Shown: positions 44,803 to 53,600 of the stretch, piece after piece
Numbering within the stretch: the first letter of the stretch is position 1
How the letters are laid out: each line of letters opens with the position of its first letter
Source of the DNA: Fimbriimonadaceae bacterium
GTDB taxonomy: Bacteria; Armatimonadota; Fimbriimonadia; Fimbriimonadales; Fimbriimonadaceae
Direction: 5' to 3'
DNA length: 64,000 nucleotides
Assembly (NCBI GenBank): GCA_019694835.1
Contig: JAIBBE010000207.1
Location: forward strand, 11,185-75,184
Position numbers and translations under genes: made by a program
The notes under the pieces: model-generated
Databases searched by the model: none
What the model was told of the DNA's origin: nothing
What the model saw: only the letters and a program-made list of their open reading frames with translations

Positions 44803-45293
44803 TGTCGATTCCTTCTCCGCATCTCGTGCCTCGACAACGAGTTCCTGAATGGACGATAGGTTTGCTATCGCTTGTTGTGTGTTGGAACATCATGTGGCCA
44901 TTATCATGCAATGAAAAGTCGAGTGCACGAAGAGTGGCGTGTGCCTCCAATTTGAAGCAACTTACATTTGGATTAATGATGTATGCGGAAGATTATGGAG
45001 GTGTGATGCCGTTGAGAGACTCCCAGTGGAGCGGCCTGCTCTTCCCCTATCATAAGTATACCACGGCAGTGAACTGTCCTATGCCCGAGAATCAGTATGG
45101 CTACGCCCTCAACAGGGAGTTGGGGGGTCGCGCTCTGCAAGAGATCAACGAGGAGGGCACGTCGTTCTTCGAGACTTCGCTTTCCGGACCCGATGTTTGG
45201 TCGGACTTGTTCACGCTGCCCAGTCCTGGGCGTCACGAGGGCACTTCGAATGTCGTCACTCTCAGCGGCCGCCTGATTCGCGTCAAGCGGTGA
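44802..45293 (+). CDS. Pilin/DUF1559-derived protein without prepilin signal
   Basis: 163 residues; the ATG at 44802 shares a base with the ligD stop. One N-terminal hydrophobic segment (~15-32, 'WTIGLLSLVVCWNIMWPL'), then 'ARRVACASNLKQLTFGLMMYAEDYGGVMP', which is the exact post-helix pattern of Armatimonadota/Planctomycete prepilins (AR.xxC.SNLKQ...YaxDYxxxxP). The GFTLIE processing motif is lost. The C-terminus ends 'TSNVVTLSGRLIRVKR' in place of the usual DGSVR. It looks like a degenerate or repurposed pilin relative; function unknown. Confidence 0.7.
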   Translation: MSIPSPHLVPRQRVPEWTIGLLSLVVCWNIMWPLSCNEKSSARRVACASNLKQLTFGLMMYAEDYGGVMPLRDSQWSGLLFPYHKYTTAVNCPMPENQYGYALNRELGGRALQEINEEGTSFFETSLSGPDVWSDLFTLPSPGRHEGTSNVVTLSGRLIRVKR

Positions 45294-45333
45294 AGGGCAA
45301 AGAGTCCGGTTTACAACGTGCTAGACTTCTTGC

Positions 45334-46194
45334 ATGCTCGCCGTGCTCACCACCCTCCTTCTCGCGCCAGACTATCGAATCGCATACAGCGCTCGCTACT
45401 ACTCAAAGAGCGGTGCGAAGACGTATGCGCAAGTGTATGTCGCCGACATCACGGGAAAGCAGCGCAAAGCGATCACGCGGGCGAGGACGGATTGTGGAGC
45501 GGTGCGTTGGACGGATGCTTCGACTCTCGCATGGGTTCAGGAGAACGGCGAAAAGTCGGAGCTTTGGGTTGCCCCACTTGGCGGAAAGGCGAAAAAGCTT
45601 AAGACTGCTGGCTCAATTTATGCCATGCAAAGCGTTGATCGAGATCAGACCGGAGGGGCCGTTTACAGCATCGACAACCAAAGCTACACCCTGAACGGAT
45701 CGAGCCTGAAGGTCTTACCCGCCATGGGTAAGCCGGAACAGCAGGTGCTGACGTTCTCAGGGCCGGAGGGTGCCAAGTTAGTGATTGATCGCAGCAAGGG
45801 CAACTTTGATTGGACGGCGACGTTCACAAAAGAGGGGAAGTCGCTCGTTACGCAGCATAGCGAGGACAATGTCAACTTCGTCCGCGCTTATCCTCAACAG
45901 CCCGATGGCTCGGTCTACGTCGTGACCTTCAGCGGCAACAGCACGACGGGAGGCGCGTGGATGGTTGACAGCGTGGACTGGTCAACCGGCAAACTCATAA
46001 CGGTTGCCTCCGGCACTGACCTCGATTTCCGGCTCAGCAGGGACCTCTGGGCGTCGGTGACGCCCAGGGACCTCTCTCCCCTGGGCAAGGGCGAAGTGTG
46101 GACGAGTCAAGCCTATGTTGGCAGTCGGAAGACCGGAGCCAAGGCGTCGCTGGGTTCCGGCCTTGTGTACTTCACCTCGATCAGTTTGCGCTAA
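45334..46194 (+). CDS. Secreted TolB-like beta-propeller protein
   Basis: 286 residues with a short signal-like N-terminus (MLAVLTTLLLAPDYRIAYSA). Repeated 'GKQRKAITRARTDCGAVRWT'-type strand-turn-strand blocks match TolB/WD40-like propellers. No catalytic motif. Its 3' end overlaps the convergent PEP-CTERM gene by 4 bases. Confidence 0.68.
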   Translation: MLAVLTTLLLAPDYRIAYSARYYSKSGAKTYAQVYVADITGKQRKAITRARTDCGAVRWTDASTLAWVQENGEKSELWVAPLGGKAKKLKTAGSIYAMQSVDRDQTGGAVYSIDNQSYTLNGSSLKVLPAMGKPEQQVLTFSGPEGAKLVIDRSKGNFDWTATFTKEGKSLVTQHSEDNVNFVRAYPQQPDGSVYVVTFSGNSTTGGAWMVDSVDWSTGKLITVASGTDLDFRLSRDLWASVTPRDLSPLGKGEVWTSQAYVGSRKTGAKASLGSGLVYFTSISLR

Positions 46195-46739
46195 CGGCGT
46201 CGTCGTCGAAGCAGAGCCAGACCGCCGAGACTAAGAGCAGCCAGAGTGCCCGGCTCGGGAACAGGATTGACGGTGATGTCGTCCAGACCCACCATCGAGT
46301 TGCCATCGTGGGCCATGAAGCGCAGCTCTGAGCCGGATTGGGTAGCGCTCACGGGAATGCTGAAGAAGGTCCAGTCCTCGAGTGCGGTGAAGACCGGAGT
46401 CAAATTGAGGACCGTGCTGCCCTCCCATTTGACCACGAGGCTGTCGTTTTCGAGACCCGCGTTGTAGAGCCAGAAACTCAGGGTGTAATCGGTGTTCGCG
46501 TTGGTGGCCAGTACCTGGCTGATCTGGTCGTGCTGACCCGCGTTGGCCATGAAGCCGGCCGCCCAATTTCCGCTGAACGACGGCGTGGTAATCATGAAGT
46601 GCGAGCCGCTGCCAGCCGCCTGAGTCGTCCAAGAGGAAAACGTGCCGGTCTCGAACCCGCCATTTTGGACGAGATTGGCTTGGGCGCTGCCAAAGGCAGC
46701 CGCGGCGATGAGGATTGCAGTGAGTCGATTGATTTTCAT
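46191..46739 (-). CDS. PEP-CTERM sorted secreted protein
   Basis: 182 residues from the ATG at 46739 (GGAG 7 bases upstream). Signal peptide about 1-22 (RLTAILIAAAAFGSAQAN); middle domain is a DUF642-like jelly roll starting 'LVQNGGFETGTFSSW', a sugar-binding-like secreted fold; C-terminal tag VNPVPEPGTLAALSLGGLAL then RRRRR: PEP motif, helix, Arg cluster. It should be sorted by an exosortase, none of which is in this window. Confidence 0.9.
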   Translation of the reverse strand: MKINRLTAILIAAAAFGSAQANLVQNGGFETGTFSSWTTQAAGSGSHFMITTPSFSGNWAAGFMANAGQHDQISQVLATNANTDYTLSFWLYNAGLENDSLVVKWEGSTVLNLTPVFTALEDWTFFSIPVSATQSGSELRFMAHDGNSMVGLDDITVNPVPEPGTLAALSLGGLALLRRRRR

Positions 46740-46856
46740 AGGTTGCTCCTTTAGGGAATGACCCATGATTGCCGGCCATCGTGAATCCAGCGTAAAAGCA
46801 GCGCAATGACGCGAAAATTGTTGGTGATGGGGGACGGGGGACGGGGATCGAGTTGC

Positions 46857-46873
46857 CCCTCACGCAGTGAGGG
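46857..46873. repeat. CCCTCAC-GCA-GTGAGGG hairpin
   Basis: Perfect 7-bp stem with a 3-base loop in the 200-base gap between moxR and the PEP-CTERM gene. The core is the reverse-complement-like match to CTCTCACTGCGTGAGAG at 25996-26012, so it belongs to the same dispersed hairpin family. Confidence 0.6.
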
Positions 46874-46940
46874 CTCCAGCGTGTTCATTGGATTGCCGAG
46901 GACCGAGAACGGGTCGGCACGAATCCGTCGACCCAGCGAA

Positions 46941-47888
46941 CTAGCGCGGTACGATCTGCGCCTCGATGAGGCTGCTGAGAACGCGGTCGATGGTCAGGCC
47001 CTCAATCTCCGCCTCGGGGCGCAGCAGCACGCGGTGCCGGAGAATGGGCATCGCAAGCTGCTTCACATCGTCCGGAATCACGAAGTTCCGACCCCGCAGG
47101 GCGGCGACGGCTTTGCTGCACGAGACCATCGCAAGACCCGCGCGGGGCGAGGCACCAACAAGAATGTCGTTGGCTCCACGCGTCGCGCTCACGATCTCAT
47201 AGATGTAGTTGAAAATCTTGTCCTCGACCGTCACGGCGTCCACCTCTCGGCGCAACGCCTCCAAGCCTTCGAGGTTCAGCACCGGTTGAATACCGGCTGC
47301 TTCCAGCTTCTGGCTTCGGAACCCCGAATGAAACCGCTTGAGCACTTCGACCTCGACATCCGCAGGCGGATATTCGAGGATGACTTTGAGCAGGAAGCGG
47401 TCCTGCTGAGCTTCGGGCAGCGGATAGGTGCCTTCGAACTCGATCGGATTCTGGGTCGCGAAGACGATAAAGGGTGGGGGCAGCGGATAGCGTGTGCCGT
47501 CGATGGTCGCCTGCCGCTCTTCCATCGCCTCGAGCAGCGACGCTTGCGTCTTGGGTGGAGTCCGGTTAATTTCGTCTGCGAGAAGAACCTGAGTAAAAAT
47601 CGGTCCTTTGCGCAGGCGAAAGTCGGTCGTTTTGGGATCGAAGATGTTCGTGCCGATTACATCGCTTGGCATCAGGTCGGGTGTGAACTGGATACGCGTG
47701 AACTCCAAGTCCAGCGCCTTGGACATCGAGCGTACGAGGAGCGTCTTGGCGATTCCCGGCACGCCCTCCAGCAGAATGTGCCCGTTTGCAAGCATGGCGA
47801 CCAGCACCTGCTCGACGGCTCTCTCTTGCCCGACAATAGCTTTTCCGACTTCCGTGCGAATGACTGCGGCGGCTTCTTCGACCCTCAT
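46941..47888 (-). CDS. MoxR-family AAA+ ATPase
   Basis: 315 residues. Walker A 'EGVPGIAKT' (~40), Walker B 'LLADEINRTPPKTQASLLEAM' (~105-120), sensor 1 'VFATQNPIEFEGTYPLPEAQ' (~140-158), C-terminal lid ~220-310. MoxR AAA proteins act as chaperones, usually encoded beside DUF58 and von Willebrand A proteins; none of those is adjacent here, which makes this an isolated copy. GTG/ATG start at 47888. Confidence 0.93.
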   Translation of the reverse strand: MRVEEAAAVIRTEVGKAIVGQERAVEQVLVAMLANGHILLEGVPGIAKTLLVRSMSKALDLEFTRIQFTPDLMPSDVIGTNIFDPKTTDFRLRKGPIFTQVLLADEINRTPPKTQASLLEAMEERQATIDGTRYPLPPPFIVFATQNPIEFEGTYPLPEAQQDRFLLKVILEYPPADVEVEVLKRFHSGFRSQKLEAAGIQPVLNLEGLEALRREVDAVTVEDKIFNYIYEIVSATRGANDILVGASPRAGLAMVSCSKAVAALRGRNFVIPDDVKQLAMPILRHRVLLRPEAEIEGLTIDRVLSSLIEAQIVPR

Positions 47889-47938
47889 GGAACCCCCTGA
47901 CCGCGTTACACTACCCCAAACCTGGTCAGAATGAGCGC

Positions 47939-48919
47939 ATGCATCTGCTCATCCTCGGGGGAACCGCCTTTGTTGGGCGGCATCTCACCCAGCAGGCCCT
48001 CCAACGTGGCTGGGAAGTGACGCTTTTCAATCGCGGACAAACCAACCCCGACCTCTTTCCAAATGTAGGCCGACTGGTCGGCGATCGGCTGGCAGGCGAC
48101 CTGGCCTCGCTCCAATCGGGGACTTGGGATGCCTGCATCGACACGTGCGGCTATATTCCCCGCGTGGTTCGGCAGGCCGGTGAGGTCTTGCGAGACCGGG
48201 TCGGACACTATCAATTCGTCTCCACCATTTCGGTCTACCGCGACTTTTCGAGCAAGTCACTGGACGAGGATTCGGCGGTCGGAAGGATCGAAGATCCGAC
48301 GATCGAGGTGATCAACGGCGAAACGTATGGCCCGCTCAAGGTCCTTTGCGAACAGGAAACTTGGGCTCATTGGGATGACCGAGCGGTCATCGTTCGACCT
48401 GGGCTGATCGTGGGTCCGGATGATCGCACCGACCGGTTCACCTATTGGCCCGTCCGTATGGCGTCGGAGGATCGCGTCCTCGTGCCGGATACCCTCGAGC
48501 AGCCTTCGCAGATGATCGATGTTCGCGACCTTTGCGCCTTCATGCTGGATCTGACGGAGCGACAAGCCCGAGGAACCTTCAACGCGACGGGTCCCCAAGT
48601 CCCGTGGCAGCTTGGGGAGGTCTTCTCGACGGTTCGAGAAGCGGTCGGCTCGTCAGCGCAGTTGGTGCCTGCTTCGGCAGACTTCCTGGTGAAGCATGAG
48701 GTTCAGCCGTGGTCTGATCTGCCCCTCTGGCTGCCGGAAGACAGTTGGGGGACCTGTCGGGTCGACGTGAGCCGAGCACTCCAGGCGGGCCTTAAGCTCA
48801 GGCCACTCTCGCAGACGGCGGCCGACACGCTGGCGTGGTGGAAGTCGCTGTCGCCGTCCCGCGACCTGAAAGCGGGACTGAGCCGGGCGCGCGAATTGGA
48901 ACTCCTGGCCAGCCTGTGA
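47939..48919 (+). CDS. NAD(P)-dependent epimerase/dehydratase-like protein
   Basis: 326 residues. Rossmann nucleotide-binding start 'HLLILGGTAFVGRHLTQQAL' (residues 2-21), 'FVSTISVYRDF' (~93-103) and a catalytic-type Y-x-x-x-K in 'ETYGPLKVLCEQ' (~127-138). Extended short-chain dehydrogenase fold; members of this subgroup act on nucleotide sugars or isoflavone-like substrates. Substrate unknown. It is divergent from moxR across a 50-base gap. Confidence 0.88.
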   Translation: MHLLILGGTAFVGRHLTQQALQRGWEVTLFNRGQTNPDLFPNVGRLVGDRLAGDLASLQSGTWDACIDTCGYIPRVVRQAGEVLRDRVGHYQFVSTISVYRDFSSKSLDEDSAVGRIEDPTIEVINGETYGPLKVLCEQETWAHWDDRAVIVRPGLIVGPDDRTDRFTYWPVRMASEDRVLVPDTLEQPSQMIDVRDLCAFMLDLTERQARGTFNATGPQVPWQLGEVFSTVREAVGSSAQLVPASADFLVKHEVQPWSDLPLWLPEDSWGTCRVDVSRALQAGLKLRPLSQTAADTLAWWKSLSPSRDLKAGLSRARELELLASL

Positions 48920-48961
48920 AGTAACATGGCTTGCACCACCACAGTCCAAGGTGTAACCACT

Positions 48962-49564
48962 ATGAGAAGCCTACTGATCGTCTGTTTGTGTCTTAGCCTC
49001 ATCGCAGGAGCCGTGGCCCAAGGAGCGAAAAAGCCTCAGCCGAAGCCCGCGCCCAAGCCCGCTGCTCCGACGGCCAAGGTCCCGATCTTCCAAACTGGCC
49101 CCTTCGACAGCACCGGAATGCTGATGCGAAAAGAAGTCCAAGCCGAGCTCAAGCTGACTCCCGCGCAGATCACCGGCATTAAGGAGGCGACGAAGTCGGG
49201 CGGTCGCATCGCCGCCGAGCCCGGAGTGTCGCGCAAGATCGTCAACAAGTTCCTGACGATCCCTCAGCAGGTGCGGTACCAAGAGATCATCCTCCAGCGC
49301 CAAGACCTCTCGATCGTGACGCTCCCGGAGATTTCCAAGGCCATCGGACTGTCGAAAGATCAGGTCAAGCAGATGTACACGCTGATCGCCGAGCTCAACG
49401 CCGCCAACGCCGACATCGCCTCGATGGAGATCAGCGAAGCGGAAATGAAGAGACGTTCGGCGGTGGTCAATGCCAAACGCATCCCCGGACTCCGAGCGAT
49501 TTTCTCCACCGCTCAATGGGCGACGTGGCAGAAGCTGCTGGGCAAGCCGTTCGGCAGCAAGTAG
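48962..49564 (+). CDS. Secreted protein with Lys/Pro linker
   Basis: 200 residues from the ATG at 48962 (AAGGTG upstream). Signal peptide about 1-19 (RSLLIVCLCLSLIAGAVAQ), then a Lys-Pro-Ala-rich linker (KKPQPKPAPKPAAP) and a helical domain 'AELKLTPAQITGIKEATKSG', a Spy/LTxxQ-like two-helix pattern repeated twice ('LPEISKAIGLSKDQVKQMYT'). A small periplasmic or surface protein; function not known. Confidence 0.72.
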   Translation: MRSLLIVCLCLSLIAGAVAQGAKKPQPKPAPKPAAPTAKVPIFQTGPFDSTGMLMRKEVQAELKLTPAQITGIKEATKSGGRIAAEPGVSRKIVNKFLTIPQQVRYQEIILQRQDLSIVTLPEISKAIGLSKDQVKQMYTLIAELNAANADIASMEISEAEMKRRSAVVNAKRIPGLRAIFSTAQWATWQKLLGKPFGSK

Positions 49565-49577
49565 GGCAGAGAGGTAG

Positions 49578-49628
49578 CCGCTGGATGGTTCGTGCCAGCG
49601 CCAAGCGCGGGTCGAAGGCTGCCAGCGG
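49578..49628. repeat. CCGCTGG...CCAGCGG inverted repeat (REP-like)
   Basis: CCGCTGG (49578-49584) and CCAGCGG (49622-49628) in 3' non-coding DNA right after a gene end, with an extra CCAGCG at 49605. Same core as the arms at 11881-11959. Confidence 0.45.
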
Positions 49629-49683
49629 TCCGCAGGTTCTCTCCGCGCCCCCATACCCGTCCCTCCGCGCCGCTTCTTGCCGC

Positions 49684-49833
49684 CTGCTGAATGGCGATGC
49701 GGACGAGGATAACGAGGTCGGGATGGGCGACTACGCGGTGCTGTCGGGAAGCTACGGCACCTCACGCGGCGACACCGGATTCGTCGCCAGCGCATTCCTG
49801 TCCGGGATTTACGCCCGCGCCGGCGATCCTTGA
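49684..49833 (+). pseudogene. Remnant of a dockerin-like C-terminal domain
   Basis: An open stretch reads 'LNGDADEDNEVGMGDYAVLS' followed by GSYGTSRGDTGF and then a stop at 49831-49833. GD.DxDNEV...DYAxLS.xYGtS.GD is the first half of the type I dockerin-like repeat pair seen in secreted Armatimonadota proteins. No upstream domain, signal peptide or start codon with a ribosome binding site is connected to it. It is probably a decayed gene end. Confidence 0.45.
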
Positions 49834-50203
49834 CCCGGGGGAATTGTTAATTTGAACCTGGAAGTCCTTCAAGGGGGGCAAGAAATCGCTCTGGCGACGA
49901 TTCTTTTTCAATTTTCCGCCGGGGAAAACAAGTTTTCCGCCAAGTTTTTTCATCATTCCGCGAAAGAAATCGTTCATTCCGCGGCGGAAATTTGGGCTAG
50001 GACGCTCCATTTACAATTTCCCCCGTCCCTTATTGAATTTCCCCGAAGGAAATCCATCATTCCCCCGTCCCTTATTGGATTTCTTCCGCGGAAAATTGGG
50101 AATGACGGTTCGCCAGAGCACGTTTCGCCGGGGTTTTCGCGGCTCGCGCCCTTCGGTCCAGGGGATGGTTGGGGGCGTCCGTTGTCGGAAAGGCAGTTCC
50201 TGG
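49834..50203. repeat. Decayed repeat-rich, non-coding stretch
   Basis: No gene is supported in this 370-base stretch. It has many related short units (TTTTCCGCC, CATTCCGCG, TTCCGCGGAA at 50084-50093) and one clear direct repeat of 24 bases, TTCCCCCGTCCCTTATTG plus ATTTC, at 50018-50041 and 50060-50083 (23 of 24 identical). A frame of 82 codons on the minus strand merely translates these repeats. Confidence 0.55.
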
Positions 50204-50401
50204 TTAACGGAGTACGGCGTACTCCATCACCGACGGGGCTTCCATTCGCTTCGAGGCGTCAAGTATCTCAAGACCAATGATGTTGCCAGCTTCGTCGTAA
50301 TCGAGAATGACGCCCGGCTTGTCTTCGTTGCTTTCGAAGACGGCCGTCGAGGTCAACCGGATGCGCAGCACGTCGACGTCAGCATCATAAGTTACTTTCA
50401 T
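50204..50401 (-). CDS. DUF2283 family protein (putative antitoxin)
   Basis: 65 residues matching DUF2283: 'MKVTYDADVDVLRIRL' at the N-terminus and 'GVILDYDEAGNIIGLEILDASKR' as the diagnostic middle. The ATG overlaps the TGA of the DUF4258 gene (ATGA at 50398-50401), so the two are coupled. DUF2283 proteins are widely found beside DUF4258 proteins as presumed toxin-antitoxin pairs. Confidence 0.88.
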   Translation of the reverse strand: MKVTYDADVDVLRIRLTSTAVFESNEDKPGVILDYDEAGNIIGLEILDASKRMEAPSVMEYAVLR

Positions 50402-50655
50402 GTTGTCTTCCAGTATCGGTCCACCTGGGTGGTCTTGTAGAGTGTGATTACGACGGGCGGATCAACATCGTGCCCGACAACCACCCGGATAAGCCATCGT
50501 CGGCCCGCGACCATTTGTATTGACTGATATACCTTCTTGTTGGCACCCTGGTCGATGACCTGTCCAGGATTCGTTAGCACGTCGAGCAGTGTGGCGTGGC
50601 TGATGTTCCTGATCACCATTTCGTCCTGAGCATGCGAACTGAGTTGGTGCCTCAT
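50398..50655 (-). CDS. DUF4258 family protein (putative toxin)
   Basis: 85 residues with the DUF4258 core 'LSSHAQDEMVIRNIS' (SxHAxxxMxxRxIs) and 'VLTNPGQVIDQG', then beta strands 'RWLIRVVVGHDVDPPVVITL' and an 'YKTTQVDRYW' end. These small proteins resemble RelE-like ribonuclease folds; toxicity is inferred from the family and the DUF2283 neighbour. 9 bases from the end of nrdJ. Confidence 0.88.
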   Translation of the reverse strand: MRHQLSSHAQDEMVIRNISHATLLDVLTNPGQVIDQGANKKVYQSIQMVAGRRWLIRVVVGHDVDPPVVITLYKTTQVDRYWKTT

Positions 50656-50663
50656 CTGGATTT

Positions 50664-53600
50664 CTAGCTACACCCGCTCGTCGAACCACACGAGTTGCAC
50701 TTCAAACAAACCCCGTTCCGCACCAGCGTAAACGCGCCGCATTCGCCGCAGGGGTCGCCCTCGTAGCCTTTCAGGCGCGCTTCGCGCACCTTCTCGGCCA
50801 GGGCCGAGCCGCTGGCGCGGGGACTGAAGTCCCCGGACCCGGGGGCGGACTGAAGTCCGCGCTCCGTTGGGGTGTAGTCGGGGGTGTCCTCGGCTACTTC
50901 GACGACGGCGCCGTGACCATTCGCGCGGTAGCCGCGACTGTCGTGAGGTTCGGTGGCCACTCCTGGCACGGGGCCGGTGAGGTCGCTGGCTTCCTCCTCG
51001 TCTTCGAAATCGAGGCCGGGCTGGACGGGGGCGCCGACGGTGTCGCTGCGAAGGTCCTCGGGCTTCACCTGAACGAGGTCGGTGCGGTCGAGGTAGGCCA
51101 GGGCGAGTTCGCGGAAGATGTAGTCGATCACGCTCGTCGACATCTTGATATTGTCGTGCCCCTGGACCGAACCGTTCGGCTCGAAGCGCGTGAAGACGAA
51201 CGCCTCGACGAACTCTTCGAGCGGGACGCCGTATTGCAGACCGAGCGAAATGGCGATGGCGAAGCAGTTCATCAGCGACCGGAACGCCGCGCCTTCGCGG
51301 TGCATGTCGATGAAGATTTCGCCGAGGGTGCCGTCGTCATATTCGCCGGTCCGCAGGTAGACCTTGTGCCCGCCAACGCGCGCCTTTTGGGTGTATCCCC
51401 GTCGCCGACCAGGCATCGTGCGGCGCTTGGCGATGTAGCGGTAGACGAGTTTTTGGGCGGCTTGCTTGATGGGATCGGACGCATCGGACAGATCAGTCGG
51501 ATCGGACTGGTCCAGGCTGGCTTCGAGGATGGCGGCGGCGGCATCGTCGCTGCTGGAGTTCAGCGGCTGACTGAGCTTGCTGCCATCGCGATAGAGCGCG
51601 TTCGCCTTGAGTCCGAGCTTCCACGACATCATGTAGCAGCGGTCGATGTCCTCGATCGTCGCGTGGCCGGGCAGGTTGATCGTCTTGCTGATCGCGCCGC
51701 TGAGGAACGGCTGTGCCGCCGCCATCATCCGGATGTGCCCCTCGGCCTCGATGTAGCGCTTCCCAATCCGCCCGCACTTGTTCGCGCAGTCGAAAACCGG
51801 ATAGTGCTCCAGCTTCAGATGCGGCGCGCCCTCGACCGTCATCGTGCCGCAGACGAAGTCGTTCGCGGCGGAGATTTCGGCCTTGCTGAACCCGAGGGCG
51901 TCGAGCATGCTGAAACTCCAGTCGTTCAATTGCTCGTCGGTGAAGCCCAGATACTCGCGGCAGAAGTCCTCGCCAAGCGTGAATTTGTTGAAGACGAAGG
52001 CGATGTCGAACGCGTTCTCGAGCGCCTTCTCCAGCTTCTGAATCGCCTCGGCTGTGAATCCCTTGGCGGTGAGGCTTTCGTGGTTGATGGCCGGCGCGCC
52101 GACGAGGGTTTTGCGTCCGACGCAGTACGCGACGATGTCCTCGATCTGCTCGCTGTGGTAGCCAAGCTGGCTCAGCGCAACGGGAATCGACTGGTTGATG
52201 ATCTTGAAATAGCCTCCGCCCGCGAGCTTTTTGAACTTGACGAGCGCGAAGTCCGGCTCGATTCCGGTCGTGTCGCAGTCCATGATGAGCCCAATCGTCC
52301 CGGTCGGAGCGAGGACAGTGACCTGCGCGTTGCGGAATCCGTGGGCTTCGCCGAGGTCGTTCGCCCGATCCCACGCTTCGCGCGCCGACTTGAGCATCTC
52401 GACCGGACATTCGTCCGGATCGATACCCATCGGCACGACGCTGAGCTTCTCGTATTGGTCGGCCTTGGCGTTGTACGCCGCGCGCCGGTGGTTGCGGATG
52501 ACGCGGAGCATGTGGTCGCGGTTCTTGGCGTAGCCCGGGAACGGCCCGAGTTCGCGTGACATTTCGGCGCTCGTCGCATAAGACTCGCCGCCGAGTATCG
52601 CCGTAAGCGCCCCGGCGATGGCCGAGCCCTGGGGCGAGTCGTACGGAATCGCCATCTGCATCAGGAGCGCGCCGAGGTTGGCATAGCCTAGGCCGAGGGT
52701 GCGGAATTCGTAGCTGAGCCTCGCAATTTCCTTGCTCGGGAACTGCGCCATGAGCACGCTGATCTCGAGGACGATGGTCCAGAGCCGAATCGCGTGCTTG
52801 TAACCCTCGAGGTCGAAAGCGCCCGTTCGCGGGTCGTAGAACTTGATGAGGTTGATACTGGCGAGATTGCACGCCGTATCGTCGAGGAACATATATTCGG
52901 AGCAGTTGTGCACCACGATTCCGTTGGCAACGAAGTGGCTGCTCTCGGGTTCGGTGAGGTCGTAAACGTCCTCGATTCCGCAAGGCGTTACGCTGGCGAC
53001 GGCGTCGTAGAGGTGGTCTTGGTACCCGCTGACCCGTCGGTTCAGGTCGGATAGCTTCTTTGCCTTATCACTTTCTGGCAAGAAGCCGATCTCGCGCTCG
53101 AAGACGAAACGCGAGGACTTGCTGACGCGCAGCGAGTGCATCTGCTGAACGTCGTGCTCCTTTTCTCCGCCTTGGTTGTCGGGCATCAGGGTGGTCTGCT
53201 GACTCAACGCGCGGCGGTTTTCGTAGAGTTTCGACTTGATGCCGAATCCAAGGAGCAGGAGCTGAACTTGACTGAGAAGCTCCTTGCTGGTGCTGTCGAG
53301 GCTGACGTACTGCGACTTGTCGCCGTAATCGGCGACGGTTCCGTCCGTGGTGTACAGCGCCCGCAGGATGGCGGCCTGGCTCTCGGCGTCCAGTTCAAAC
53401 ACCCGGTCCGTGAAGCGCTTCTTCGCGGAGCCTTCGTCGAGAGTCGCCCAAGAATCAAGGTTGTCAAGCAGAGTCTTGACGGACGTACCGACCCGTAAGC
53501 TCGTCGGTGTCACGTAAATGTCGGTCGGCCGGGTGGCGCGCGCATCACCGCCCGCGAAGTTCTCTTTCATCCGTTCGAGATTTGTCCGCATGCGCTCGGC

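Noticed and set aside
49762..50010. 82-codon frame on the minus strand in the decayed region
   Set aside because: Its residues merely translate the short repeats; no start context and no family.
50913..52559. 548-codon open frame antisense to nrdJ
   Set aside because: Composition is that of an antisense frame in GC-rich coding DNA; nrdJ is certain on the other strand.
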